A stretch of 64,000 nucleotides of DNA from Paenibacillus barcinonensis (GCF_003217495.1 NZ_QJSW01000003.1:248001-312000); one strand, 5' to 3'; shown: positions 9,757 to 18,892, counted from the first letter of the stretch. Made by a program: numbers and translations. The notes: generated by a model not told the origin, from the letters alone.

Positions 9757-10848
9757 TTAATCAAATGCAACACGGGCTACAGAAATGGTCAGGTTGCCGC
9801 TCTTTTTCTTTTCGAGCAGCCAGTGGTCAGCCCCCGAGGAGAGCAGCGCAGCAGGTTCACTCACGCCATAGGCTCCAGTGTATTTGAACACCGTATCCGA
9901 TGGATTCGGCAGATCGACTGTATTCAGCTCCGCAGGTGTATAGGTTACGAGCTCCCAGCCGTACTTGGCACACAGAGCCAGCAGGCCTTCTTCGTCTTTT
10001 TTCAGATCAATTGTGGCAATGTTGCGCACACTCTTCACGGACAGGGACAGCTCTGCCAGCGTCGCCAAAACCTCCTGCTCCAGCTCCTCCATCGCAGTAC
10101 CGCGATTGCAGCCCATGCCGAGCACGAGACTTTTCGGCCGATACAGCACACCGTTCGTAAGAAAACGCTCCTCTTCGGCAGCCGTAAGCAGACGGTCACT
10201 GACCACCAGCGCCGCATTAAACACAAACGACGCTGTAGCCTCCTCCATGCTGCGGAACACACGAATATGGTCTGGAACAGGCTTGTTATACCTCCACCAG
10301 TTGCGTTCGCCTGTCTCCTGAATAAGCGCGACCGGCTCCTCGTTGACCACGGCTGCACTCACCGGGGTTGCTTTGTCGAAGCTGTCCACAATCCAGCCCA
10401 GCTCACGCCCAAACATATCTACAGGAATCGTGCCCTGCACGTCCGAAGCTGTCGTAATCACCGCTCGGGCTCCCAGCACTTCCGCCACTTGACGAGTCAG
10501 CTCATTGGCACCGCCGAGGTGACCGGATAACACGCTAATGACGTTCTCGCCGCGGTCATCAATGACCAGGACGGCAGGGTCTACTTTTTTGTCCACCAGC
10601 AGTGGGGCGATCATACGTACAACCGCACCCAGGGAGATGAACAGAATGATACCGTTATAGCGTTTGAACAAATCCGGCAGGATCAGCTTCACCGAGCCCT
10701 CGAACAACGTGTAGCCCAGCTGCTCCTCATCCCCGCGCGCGAATTTGCTCATATAATAAACGTCCGTACCCTGAAACTGTCCTTCCAGGTTACGAACCAT
10801 CTCTACACCATGCTTCGTTATGGCTACAGCAGCAAACGGATTACTCAC
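9757..10848 (-). CDS. cbiG: Cobalt-precorrin-5A hydrolase CbiG
   Basis: CbiG opens the delta-lactone of cobalt-precorrin-5A and releases acetaldehyde in the anaerobic (early cobalt) pathway. The 363-residue protein has the usual three parts. The N-terminal CbiG domain begins AVAITKHGVEM, the middle part carries VLSGHLGGANELTR near residue 110, and the C-terminal domain has LVLGMGCNRGT near residue 245. Its presence marks the oxygen-independent route rather than the CobG route. The start overlaps the 3' end of cbiF by eight bases, which indicates translational coupling. Confidence 0.95.
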   Translation of the reverse strand: MSNPFAAVAITKHGVEMVRNLEGQFQGTDVYYMSKFARGDEEQLGYTLFEGSVKLILPDLFKRYNGIILFISLGAVVRMIAPLLVDKKVDPAVLVIDDRGENVISVLSGHLGGANELTRQVAEVLGARAVITTASDVQGTIPVDMFGRELGWIVDSFDKATPVSAAVVNEEPVALIQETGERNWWRYNKPVPDHIRVFRSMEEATASFVFNAALVVSDRLLTAAEEERFLTNGVLYRPKSLVLGMGCNRGTAMEELEQEVLATLAELSLSVKSVRNIATIDLKKDEEGLLALCAKYGWELVTYTPAELNTVDLPNPSDTVFKYTGAYGVSEPAALLSSGADHWLLEKKKSGNLTISVARVAFD

Positions 10849-11638
10849 CAGACCTCACTCCTTTGCGATACCCGTGAGTGAAGGACTTATCATAGAGCTT
10901 CGAGCGATGTGCATCCCGGTTCACCAGATCAGGATCAAGGGCCCAGCCCGCCAAAATCATCGCATGCATCGTAATGCCTGCGGCACGCAGATCAGCCGCG
11001 AGGTTAGCCAGCGTAGTGCGCACAATTTTCTGATCCGGCCATGTTGCGCGCTGCACTACCGCGACAGGTGTATCTTCACTCCAGCCTGCGGCGAGAAATT
11101 CCACCACCACTTTTTTCGCCAGCGTTGCACTCAGGAAAAGCGCCACCGTACAGTGGTGAGACGCCAGATCGCGCAGCTTCTCCCGTTCAGGCACAGGTGT
11201 ACGTCCTTCCGCACGCGTCAGAATAACGGTCTGCGTAAGTTCCGGCACAGTCAGTTCCGCTCCCAGCGCCGCCGCCGAAGCAAACACCGAGCTTACACCC
11301 GGAATGATCTCGTACTGCACGCCCTGCTGCTTCAATAATACCATTTGCTCCAAAATAGCTCCGTACATTGCCGGATCACCCGTATGTACACGAGCCACAC
11401 TACGTCCTGCCCGAACTGCGGTGCACATGAGCTCGACCTGCTGCTCCAGATCCATGCCGGAGCTTTGCAGCACCTCGGCTTCGGGCTTGGCTGTCGCAAT
11501 CAGTTCATCATTCACGAGCGAATCCGTGTACAGAACGAGATCGGCATTTTTCAAAATATTCGAGCCCTTTACCGTAATCAGCTCGGGGTCTCCCGGACCT
11601 GCACCTACAATGTAAACTTTCGGCTCTAATGTTTTCAT
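10841..11638 (-). CDS. cbiF: Cobalt-precorrin-4 C11-methyltransferase CbiF
   Basis: CbiF transfers a methyl group from S-adenosylmethionine to C11 of the corrin precursor. The 265-residue protein shows the tetrapyrrole methyltransferase fold: VYIVGAGPGDPELITVKG at the N-terminus, VHTGDPAMYG near residue 80 and EIIPGVSSVFASAA near 110. It begins four bases inside the end of cbiL (ATGA-type overlap) and overlaps cbiG at its 3' end, so it is embedded in the tightly packed centre of the operon. Confidence 0.95.
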   Translation of the reverse strand: MKTLEPKVYIVGAGPGDPELITVKGSNILKNADLVLYTDSLVNDELIATAKPEAEVLQSSGMDLEQQVELMCTAVRAGRSVARVHTGDPAMYGAILEQMVLLKQQGVQYEIIPGVSSVFASAAALGAELTVPELTQTVILTRAEGRTPVPEREKLRDLASHHCTVALFLSATLAKKVVVEFLAAGWSEDTPVAVVQRATWPDQKIVRTTLANLAADLRAAGITMHAMILAGWALDPDLVNRDAHRSKLYDKSFTHGYRKGVRSGE

Positions 11639-12450
11639 TTGCTCACCACCATCAGGCTCAAATATTCCAGCTCCTGCCCTTTCAATTCACGGGCGTCACG
11701 CCAGACCAGTTCATAAGGTGACGTAACTTTGGTAACTACCGAGGCTTTGCCGCCGAGTCCCATCTCGTCCAGCAGCTCGAGCATCAGGTCGAGTACCTTT
11801 GCCACTTTGATAAACACAATCGTATCGTGATGCTCAATCGCCTGCCGCATCGCCTCTTTATCCGCCGTAGCCGGAATAATGCCGACCTGCTCATCCCCAT
11901 CTGCAAGATGCATATCGAGCGCTGCTGCTGCACCCAGAACTGAGGAAATGCCCGGAATCGAGCTGATCGGCACTTCGGGATGCAGCTCACGCATCAGACG
12001 TGCAAGGTGGATAAACGTGCTGTACAGGTTCGGATCGCCTTCCGTCACAAAAGCGACATCCTTGCCTTGCTTCAGCGCTTCCCAGCACGCTTCCACGGTT
12101 TTGCCCCACTCCCGTTCCAGCACAACCGGGTCTTTGGTCATCGGAAAAATCAAGCCGAGCATCTCTTTCTCATCCGGGTTCACGTACAACTCCACGATCT
12201 CATGCGCGTAGGATTTGCCGCCTTTGCGCTTCTTCGGGTACGCAACCACCGGACATTCACGAATCATCCGGTATGCTTTGACGGTAATCAGTTCCGGGTC
12301 TCCCGGCCCGACACCAACGCCATACAGCGTACCAATCGTTTGGTGCGCCGACGACACATCTGCAAGTGGCTCTGATGAATCGCTTCTGCGCGCTGTGTTT
12401 CCTGTTGTGTGCTCTGTTGTTGTGCTAATGCTGCTCTCCCCCTTCTTCAT
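11635..12450 (-). CDS. cbiL: Cobalt-precorrin-2 C20-methyltransferase CbiL
   Basis: CbiL methylates C20 of cobalt-factor II/precorrin-2 with S-adenosylmethionine. Fold signatures are LYGVGVGPGDPELITVKA, FVTEGDPNLYST and PISSIPGISSVLGAAAA. The protein carries an unusual 40-residue polar leader rich in Ser and Thr before the methyltransferase core. I prefer ATG 12450 (GGAG six bases upstream) over TTG 12462; both keep the leader. The gene starts 15 bases after the cbiET stop. Confidence 0.93.
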   Translation of the reverse strand: MKKGESSISTTTEHTTGNTARRSDSSEPLADVSSAHQTIGTLYGVGVGPGDPELITVKAYRMIRECPVVAYPKKRKGGKSYAHEIVELYVNPDEKEMLGLIFPMTKDPVVLEREWGKTVEACWEALKQGKDVAFVTEGDPNLYSTFIHLARLMRELHPEVPISSIPGISSVLGAAAALDMHLADGDEQVGIIPATADKEAMRQAIEHHDTIVFIKVAKVLDLMLELLDEMGLGGKASVVTKVTSPYELVWRDARELKGQELEYLSLMVVSK

Positions 12451-12464
12451 TCCTTGCTCCAAAG

Positions 12465-13748
12465 CTACTCTGCTCCGTTCGCAATTTCCGCTTCGTCTGC
12501 TGCAATATACTGGCCTGTAATGACATAGATCGGATTCAGTCCGTCAAAACGGGTCATGTTCAGGATCGGCTTGCTCCGCGCCGTCTGTAGCAGGGTTACA
12601 CTGGCGTCCATGCCCGCATCGCGCATCGCCTTCATGCTGTCATGCAGCGTTTCGATGGTCGCTGCATTCACCACGAGGCGTCCCTCGGGGCGCAGCCGGG
12701 ACGCACACAGGGCGATCAGCTGCGCGAGCTCGCCGCCGCTGCCGCCAATGAACACCGCATCCGGATCGGGCAGTTCGTCCAGCCCCGCTGGTGCTTTGGC
12801 ATGAAGGACGGTGAAATCGGTCCGGAATTTGACACGGTTGGCCTCGATGTTCACGAGGTCACCCTCGTTCTTTTCGATGGCAAAGACCTGGCCCCGCGGC
12901 GCCAGCCGCGTGCACTCCACCGCCACCGAACCGGAACCTGCGCCGATATCCCACACGACGCTGTCCTCGCCCAGTTTCAGCTCGGACAAGCTGAACGCGC
13001 GGACCTCGCGCTTGGTGATGAGGCCTTTTTCGGGTTTGCGCTGATGGAATTCCTCATCTGCAAACCCGAAGCCTTTGCGCGGCGCCGGCGCATCCTTGCG
13101 GCGCAGCAAAATGACGACGTTCAGCGGGCTGCACTCAGCTGCTGCCAGCTCGTCCAGGGTGTAGTGGCGGGCACGCTCGTCTGCCGCGCCCAGGTTCTCT
13201 GCAACGTAGGCATCATACTCGGTCATGCCGAACTGTTGCAGATACGCCCCGATCGCAGCGGGGCTGTTGTGCTCGTCCGTGAGCAGCGCCACTTTGGCTT
13301 TGCCATTGATGCGCTGGGCGAGCCCTTTGAGCGGGCGACCGTGCACACTTTCGAGCACGGCGTCGTGCCAGCTCTCGCCAAGCTTGGCAAAGGCCAGCTG
13401 CAGCGAGCTGAGATTAGGCCGGATGTCCAATTGATCCGGGCCAAGCTTACGTGCGAAATACCCGGCAATGCCGTAGAACAGCGGGTCTCCCGAGGCCAGC
13501 ACAACAATGTTGTGCGAGTCCTGTAACGCTTTTATTTTCGCAACGAGGTCGTTCAAGCTGCTCTTAATCACCAGCTTCTCTCCCGCAAACGCCGGGAAAA
13601 ATTGCAGCAGACGCTCCCCGCCGACCAGCACATCAGCCTCCTGAATCAGACTCAGGCTATCTGCCGTAAGTCCGGCTGTGCCCTCTTCGCCTACGCCAAT
13701 GATGCGGATGTTACGATTCTTTGCTCCAGTTGTTGTCATCGAGTTCAC
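12465..13748 (-). CDS. cbiET: Bifunctional cobalt-precorrin-7 C5-methyltransferase / C15-methyltransferase (decarboxylating) CbiET
   Basis: This is a fusion of CbiE (about residues 12-210) and CbiT (about 235-427). CbiE has IRIIGVGEEGTAGL and VLASGDPLFYGIAGY. CbiT has the SAM motif VWDIGAGSGSVAVE and VFIGGSGGELAQL. Together they methylate C5 and C15 and remove the acetate carboxyl of ring C. GTG 13748 has GGAGG nine bases upstream and overlaps the end of cbiD by 38 bases; an in-frame ATG at 13739 is the alternative. The coding strand is noticeably GC-rich in this part. Confidence 0.95.
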   Translation of the reverse strand: MNSMTTTGAKNRNIRIIGVGEEGTAGLTADSLSLIQEADVLVGGERLLQFFPAFAGEKLVIKSSLNDLVAKIKALQDSHNIVVLASGDPLFYGIAGYFARKLGPDQLDIRPNLSSLQLAFAKLGESWHDAVLESVHGRPLKGLAQRINGKAKVALLTDEHNSPAAIGAYLQQFGMTEYDAYVAENLGAADERARHYTLDELAAAECSPLNVVILLRRKDAPAPRKGFGFADEEFHQRKPEKGLITKREVRAFSLSELKLGEDSVVWDIGAGSGSVAVECTRLAPRGQVFAIEKNEGDLVNIEANRVKFRTDFTVLHAKAPAGLDELPDPDAVFIGGSGGELAQLIALCASRLRPEGRLVVNAATIETLHDSMKAMRDAGMDASVTLLQTARSKPILNMTRFDGLNPIYVITGQYIAADEAEIANGAE

Positions 13749-14865
13749 TGATTTCCGCCCTCCCCAGTTCCATTCCTTTCATGGTGACCAGCACCACTTC
13801 CACCGTTACGCCACCGCCCGCATGTTCCAGACAGTGCTGGCAGGCATACAGGCATAACTTTTCAAAATAAGGCAAATATCCCGCTTCGGTCATCATATCC
13901 GCCACCTGAGTCGCCGTGTTGGCTTCCTCGATCGCTTGCGCCAGTTCATCCCCGGCCCCTGTCTCGCGAGCCACGGACGCAAGAAATCCAAAATCCACCG
14001 GCGCACTCTTGGAGTGCACCATCATGACTCCCTGAGCCACTTTGGCAAATTTGCCCGGCATCCCGACCAGACTGATGCGTTTCATCCCCAGCCGTTTCCC
14101 GTGTTTGATCGCAAAGCCGACAAAATCGCCCATCTGAATAAACGCTTCCTCCGGCAGTTCCGGCATCATTTTCATGGCATATTTCTCACTGCTGCCGCCG
14201 GTGGTCAGCACAATGTGCTCACAGCCCGAAGCCTGCGCAACGGAGATGGCCTGTACCACACTGGCTTTGTACGCCGAAGTCGAGAACGGAACCACCACGC
14301 CCCGTGTGCCCAAAATGGAGATGCCACCAAGAATGCCGAGTCTTGCATTGAGCGTTTTCTTGGCAATCTCTTCGCCGTCCGGCACGCTGATGACCACCCG
14401 CACACCTCTGGCTGTGCCATGCTCGGTCAGCACTTGGGTCACCGCTTCGGTAATCATGCGGCGCGGCACGGGATTAATCGCCGCTTCGCCTACGGGCACG
14501 GGCAGTCCGGGCTTGGTGACACGGCCCACACCGATGCCGCCATCCAGCTCCACACCCGGCTCGTCCCGCCAAGAGACATGTGCGATGATCTTCGCCAGAT
14601 GGGTGGCGTCCGGGTCATCCCCGGCGTCTTTGATCGTGGCGCAGGTTGCTGTCCCGTCCGTCATCAGCCCCTGCTCGATCAGCTCGAACGAGTGGTCAAA
14701 GCCGGCGGGCAAGGAAACCACGGCCTCAGCAGGGATATGACCCGTTAACAGGAGCTGTGTCGCTCCTTTGGCAACGGCAGTCGCACACGCACCAGTCGTA
14801 AAGCCGGAGCGCATTGGTTTATCCGATTCTTGCGCTTCTCCGCTCTTCATGCGTTTCTTTTCCAT
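13711..14865 (-). CDS. cbiD: Cobalt-precorrin-5B C1-methyltransferase CbiD
   Basis: CbiD methylates C1 of cobalt-precorrin-5B, a step specific to the anaerobic pathway. The 384-residue protein has the diagnostic start RSGFTTGACATAVAKGA at about residues 19-35, GGIGVGRVTKPGLPVPVG near 110 and ILTTGGSSEKYA-type sequence (read as VLTTGGSSEKYA) near 225. ATG 14865 follows GGGAGG. A truncated copy of the palindromic element and some degenerate repeat sequence separate it from cbiC upstream. Confidence 0.95.
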   Translation of the reverse strand: MEKKRMKSGEAQESDKPMRSGFTTGACATAVAKGATQLLLTGHIPAEAVVSLPAGFDHSFELIEQGLMTDGTATCATIKDAGDDPDATHLAKIIAHVSWRDEPGVELDGGIGVGRVTKPGLPVPVGEAAINPVPRRMITEAVTQVLTEHGTARGVRVVISVPDGEEIAKKTLNARLGILGGISILGTRGVVVPFSTSAYKASVVQAISVAQASGCEHIVLTTGGSSEKYAMKMMPELPEEAFIQMGDFVGFAIKHGKRLGMKRISLVGMPGKFAKVAQGVMMVHSKSAPVDFGFLASVARETGAGDELAQAIEEANTATQVADMMTEAGYLPYFEKLCLYACQHCLEHAGGGVTVEVVLVTMKGMELGRAEISELDDNNWSKES

Positions 14866-15202
14866 GGCCTTGAACCTCCCGTCCTTCTATATGCTCGCTT
14901 GTTGATTGGACTTGTGTTAACTGTACGGTACGAGTATGCGCTAACGATCACAGATAACGTTATTTGCACTCATTTGCCATCGTTGGAATTCTAACGATCT
15001 CAGGAGACGTTAGAATTTCAGAAGGCTGATTTTTCTCCAAATAAGCTTCCTGGTGATCGGTACAAGTTCCCAGTCTAGCTCAAACTCACCGACGGCTCGC
15101 GCGCTAACAATCGTACAATAACCATTGTGAAACGTTAGAAGTTGCTAAACGTTAATAGGCCCGGCTAACCTTCACAAAATCCACCCTGCTACTCCCGCCG
15201 AT
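14866..15202. other. cbiC-cbiD spacer, 337 bp
   Basis: It holds the truncated copy B of the palindromic element (14939-15060). Further on (15099-15155) lies degenerate sequence with GCTAACAATCG, ACGTTAG and ACGTTAA that may be a decayed second copy. There is no gene. Confidence 0.7.
14939..15060. repeat. Four-unit palindromic element, copy B (one inner unit deleted)
   Basis: TAACGATC motifs start at 14942 and 14992, the same 50-bp spacing as in the complete copies. The distal unit (CAAATAAGC...TGGTGATCG, motif near 15055) is present, but the third unit is missing. The distance from the first motif is 113 instead of 185 bp, so about 72 bp are lost, and the right end lacks TTAGCG. Confidence 0.75.
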
Positions 15203-15850
15203 CTATGCCTTCACTGCCATTAACGAGATCGCGTTCAGTGCTGCCACAACGATCGTACTGCCGCCTTTGCGTCCGATGTTGGTGATAAACGGAATGTCCA
15301 GCTTGCGCAGCTCGTCCTTGGACTCGGCAGCGGATACAAAACCTACCGGCATACCGATAATTAGCCCCGGCTTGGCCTGACCTTCTTTGACGAGACGAAT
15401 CAGCTCCAGCAATGCAGTGGGTGCGTTACCAATGGCGTAGATGCCGCCTTCATACATTTGGGTTGCTTTGCGAGTCGAGATGATGGCACGCGTTGTGTTG
15501 AGGCGTTTGGCCTCCTCCATCACGTCCGGGTCGGAAATATGTACATGCACATCGCCACCAAAACCACGAATGCGATCCTTGCTTACCCCCGCCTGAATCA
15601 TCTGCACATCGGCAATGACCGTTTGACCTGCACGCAGCGCTGCAATTCCTGCTTGAATGGCATCCGGGTGAAACACCATACTGCGTCCCAGTTCAAAATC
15701 CGCCGAAGCGTGAATGACCCGCTGTACAACTGGGTACTGCTCATCCGTGAACGGATGCTCCCCCAGCTCCTCGGTAATCATTTCAAAGCTTTTCCCTTCA
15801 ATCTCCTGCGGCTGTACCGTCAGCGGTTTGAACTCTGTTTTGAAATCCAT
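15203..15850 (-). CDS. cbiC: Cobalt-precorrin-8 methylmutase CbiC
   Basis: CbiC moves the methyl group from C11 to C12, giving cobyrinate. The 215-residue protein fits the CobH/CbiC family: VVQRVIHASADFELGRSM carries the conserved His near residue 47, IADVQMIQAGV is near 80, and GMPVGFVSAAESKDEL near 170. The start at 15850 has AAAAGGAG upstream. It is separated from cbiJ by 251 bp in which I see only a short AT-rich hairpin (GACGAATTCATCTTCG near 15883), and from cbiD by repeat-bearing DNA. Confidence 0.95.
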   Translation of the reverse strand: MDFKTEFKPLTVQPQEIEGKSFEMITEELGEHPFTDEQYPVVQRVIHASADFELGRSMVFHPDAIQAGIAALRAGQTVIADVQMIQAGVSKDRIRGFGGDVHVHISDPDVMEEAKRLNTTRAIISTRKATQMYEGGIYAIGNAPTALLELIRLVKEGQAKPGLIIGMPVGFVSAAESKDELRKLDIPFITNIGRKGGSTIVVAALNAISLMAVKA

Positions 15851-16101
15851 GTAGTCACGCCACTCCTTTTAATTGTATTTAAGACGAATTCATCTTCGAA
15901 TTATTCCGGTGTCTCCACTACATACTCCGTCACATGGGGACCGTTTGTCTGTTTTCTCTCATGCTCCGCTTACCCGCTTTGATTCGCACCTTCAGTGATA
16001 CCAGGCCCGGTCTAGCCTGTTGTCATGGGCACCTTCGCCTGATTCAGTGCTGACCGTTCGAAGCTGAGCTATTTAAATTAGGCATATCAGGGAAAAGACG
16101 T

Positions 16102-16869
16102 CTACCCCAACCATCCTTTCAGCTCGTCCAGTACACCGTCAAAATGATCAAACACCGTGCCAAATTCCGACTCTGGACGTGAAATCAGCACCACATGAAT
16201 GCCAAGCTCCAGCGCAGACTGGATTTTCTCGTCCACCGCTCCGGTCTTACCGCTTTCCTTGGTGACCATCACGGTCGTTGCATAATGCTTGTAAAGGGCC
16301 TCGTTCATTTCTCGGGAAAAAGGGCCCTGCATCGCAATAATATTGCGCTGCTCCACGCCCAGCTCACCGCATTTCTCCATATTGTCGAGACGGGGGAGCA
16401 TGCGTGCAACAAGACGTATATCCGGATCACCGAGCAGATGCTTGGTGAAGATTTGTAAGGTTTTGCTGCCTGTCGTCAGCATGACAGAGCCCTTGAGCTC
16501 CTTCGCCTTGAGCGCTGCTTCATCGTAAGATGACACTACATGCAGCAGTGCATGGTCATCGTATGCAAGCCCGGTGCGTTCATAACGAATGTAAGGGATG
16601 CCCGCCTGCTTCGCGGCTTCCATGGCATTCGCATGGGCTTCTTCGGCAAAAGGATGGCTTGCATCCACAAGGACAGGGCAGTTTTTTTCACGAATCAGCT
16701 CGATCATTGCCTCCACGGTCAAACGACCTGTACGAACAGCGAGACCGGCTTCTGTCAGACTTTGGGCTGCACTTTCGGTTACAACTGAGGTCAGCACGTT
16801 ATGGCCTTGCTGCTGCATTTGGATCGCAAGTTCGCGTGCATCACTGGTGCCACATAGCATAAAAATCAT
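16102..16869 (-). CDS. cbiJ: Cobalt-precorrin-6A reductase CbiJ
   Basis: CbiJ reduces the corrin ring of cobalt-precorrin-6A with a nicotinamide cofactor. The 255-residue protein begins MIFMLCGTSDARELA, the usual nucleotide-binding start. It has VDASHPFAEEAHANAM near residue 70 and YIRYERTGLAY near 97, both typical of CobK/CbiJ. Its ATG overlaps the TGA of cbiX by four bases, so the two are translationally coupled. Confidence 0.93.
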   Translation of the reverse strand: MIFMLCGTSDARELAIQMQQQGHNVLTSVVTESAAQSLTEAGLAVRTGRLTVEAMIELIREKNCPVLVDASHPFAEEAHANAMEAAKQAGIPYIRYERTGLAYDDHALLHVVSSYDEAALKAKELKGSVMLTTGSKTLQIFTKHLLGDPDIRLVARMLPRLDNMEKCGELGVEQRNIIAMQGPFSREMNEALYKHYATTVMVTKESGKTGAVDEKIQSALELGIHVVLISRPESEFGTVFDHFDGVLDELKGWLG

Positions 16870-18146
16870 GAGCGCTTCACCTGCTCTGATGCTGATGCCA
16901 CCTGTGCCTGAGCGGAGGATGGATCGAGTTGTGTCTTTGGTGCTGCCTGTTCTGCTCCCTGCTGCCTGCTATTCCGGCTTTCTTCATGCTGCTGATGAGC
17001 ATGGTGCAGTTCTTCGTCATGGTCATGATGAAAATCAGCTGTCCGCTGAACAGCAGCCTGTGTAGCATGATCGTGATCGTGACTATGGCTATGATCATGC
17101 TGGTGCTCATGACTATGGTCATGGTGATCATCGTGATGGTGATGATGCTCGTGATCGTCGTGGTGGTGGTCATGATCGTGGTGATGGTCATGGTCGTGCC
17201 CGTGGTCGTGGTCATGATCGTGGTCATGGTCGTGATCGTGGTCATGGTCGTGATCGTGGTCATGATCGTGATGGTGGTGATGGTGCTTGGCTGCTTCAAG
17301 CCGGAATTGGCAGTTGTCACAGTTCGCTGTCACACGTCCGTACAGTCCCTCATGCGCACGCTCCAGCACCAGCTCAACCAGCTTCGGATGGAAACCGAAA
17401 TATCCTCCAATTTCAACCTGAATGTCTGGATGCGCGGCGGCAAATTCTGCCGTCATCTCATCAATGCGTTTAATCAGCACTCCAGTAAAGAGGAAGTACG
17501 GCATGACGATAATTTTTTTCGCACCAAGCAGGAGACAACGCTCCAATCCATCCGGGAAGGAAGGCTGAGTCACCCCGATAAAGCTGCTTTCCGCCCATCT
17601 ATACGGCAGCTTCTCCCACAGCATGCGGGTCATTTTGAAAAAGTCACTGTTGGCATCCGGGTCACTGCTTCCCCGCCCCAGCACTAGCACCGCAGTTTCC
17701 TCATCCGTCACAGTTACACTCGCAGGAGGGGCAGCTACTGCTGTCGCAGCTCCGCCTTCGCCTTGGGACGCAACACGTACAGGCTGCGCCTCTTGTAGAC
17801 GGGTTTGCATGATCTGCACGACTTTTTCATGAACACCGATCGGACGGCCATATATAAACTGTACTTGCGGATAACGTGCTTTGGCACGGTCAATCGCATT
17901 CGGAATATCAATCTTGGCATGACCGGCTGCAAACAAAATAATCGGTACCAGCACGACACGTGTCGCTCCTCGGTCCACACAAGCGGTCACACCGTCAGCA
18001 ATGCTCGGTCTCGTCAATTCCAGAAAACAGGTCTCCACCAGTGTATTCTCTGGCGCCTGTTCAGCAACCTCACGTGCAAACTCCTTTAACTCGCGGTTCC
18101 CCTCAGGATCACGGCTCCCGTGTCCTACTAACAAAATTGCATCCAT
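16866..18146 (-). CDS. cbiX: Sirohydrochlorin cobaltochelatase CbiX, long form with His/Asp-rich tail
   Basis: CbiX inserts cobalt into sirohydrochlorin, the entry step of the anaerobic branch. The 426-residue protein has two chelatase-type halves: residues 1-125 with LLVGHGSRDPEGN and FAAGHAKIDIP, and about 145-270 with LVLGRGSSDPDAN. A CxxC pair (TANCDNCQF, near residue 279) follows, as described for the iron-sulfur form. From about 287 to 370 there is an almost pure His/Asp tract encoded by repeated CATGATCACGAC-like codons (minus strand). A further 55 residues are rich in Gln, Ala and Ser. The tract presumably binds cobalt. Stop and cbiJ start overlap (ATGA). Confidence 0.95.
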   Translation of the reverse strand: MDAILLVGHGSRDPEGNRELKEFAREVAEQAPENTLVETCFLELTRPSIADGVTACVDRGATRVVLVPIILFAAGHAKIDIPNAIDRAKARYPQVQFIYGRPIGVHEKVVQIMQTRLQEAQPVRVASQGEGGAATAVAAPPASVTVTDEETAVLVLGRGSSDPDANSDFFKMTRMLWEKLPYRWAESSFIGVTQPSFPDGLERCLLLGAKKIIVMPYFLFTGVLIKRIDEMTAEFAAAHPDIQVEIGGYFGFHPKLVELVLERAHEGLYGRVTANCDNCQFRLEAAKHHHHHHDHDHDHDHDHDHDHDHDHDHDHGHDHDHHHDHDHHHDDHEHHHHHDDHHDHSHEHQHDHSHSHDHDHATQAAVQRTADFHHDHDEELHHAHQQHEESRNSRQQGAEQAAPKTQLDPSSAQAQVASASEQVKRS

Positions 18147-18493
18147 CTTCTTTACTTCCTCCTCTGCCCGATCCGCAGATCAGATTTCTCATATCCGATT
18201 TCAATTCCATGTATTCGTAAGGCTCTCCACCAGGTTTCGGGGGAAAACATCTATTGGATTATATATTGATTTATATATTGGGTTATCTACTAAGTCCTAT
18301 ATCAGTTTTCACATATCAGGCTGCATATGAGGCGTTCTATTGTCATCTATCCTGCAAGATGGCTAACCACCCTTGTCACGTGGCAGATTAGCTCATGCCG
18401 GGAGCTTGCACGCATTGCGAAAGATATGCCCGCTTGTTGACGCCCTCCCTACGTTCATGCCCACTGCACTCATTACGACGGATTGACAGCAAT

Positions 18494-18592
18494 AGGCTAA
18501 CGATCCCAGTCGACCTATGTTAAGAAAGCAGACAATACGCTGCGGATTTGTCCGTAAATTTCATCGCAAAACGAGCAGGAGAACGATAGCCT
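18494..18592. repeat. Possible decayed copy of the palindromic element
   Basis: GGCTAACGATCCCAG at 18495-18509 matches unit 1 of the complete copies. An imperfect inverted match (AGGAGAACGATAGCC) ends near 18590. The intervening sequence has diverged and internal units are not recognisable. Confidence 0.35.
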
Positions 18593-18617
18593 AGTGCCCC
18601 ATGCATTCACAGCTACA

Positions 18618-18816
18618 CGCTAACGATCCCAGATGACGTTATTTGCACCCATTTACGCTTGCTGGAATTCTAACGATCACAGGAGACGTTATGTCACCAA
18701 AATGATGCCTTTTCGAGCAATTTCGAGTCACTTCTAATGAAATAGCGTTCCTACGGATCGTTACATTTTCAAACATACCTTTTTCCGCGATATAAGGCTT
18801 CTGGTGATCGTTAGCG
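18618..18816. repeat. Four-unit palindromic element, copy C (complete)
   Basis: TAACGATC motifs start at 18621 and 18671; GATCGTTA motifs start at 18756 and 18806. Total length (199 bp) and all internal distances are identical to copy A. Each of the four units resembles its counterpart in copy A more than its neighbours (for example unit 3 GGAACGCTATTT and unit 4 CACCAGA-CCTTAT). The element is therefore a conserved whole and not four random motif hits. Confidence 0.85.
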
Positions 18817-18892
18817 CTGTTATGGGCCTTAATTCATTCAATGGAGAGAAGTGGCGGGGCTACAAGCAGCCCGAATCATCTGTCACAACTAT

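Noticed and set aside
17037..17286. Repetitive CATGATCGTGGT-like sequence resembling a short repeat array
   Set aside because: Not a CRISPR: there are no unique spacers and the repeat is in-frame coding sequence for the CbiX tail.
16929..17687. 252-codon plus-strand frame, hydrophobic, Val/Met-rich
   Set aside because: It is the complement of the His/Asp repeat of cbiX; Val-Met-Val repeats are the mirror of His/Asp codons.
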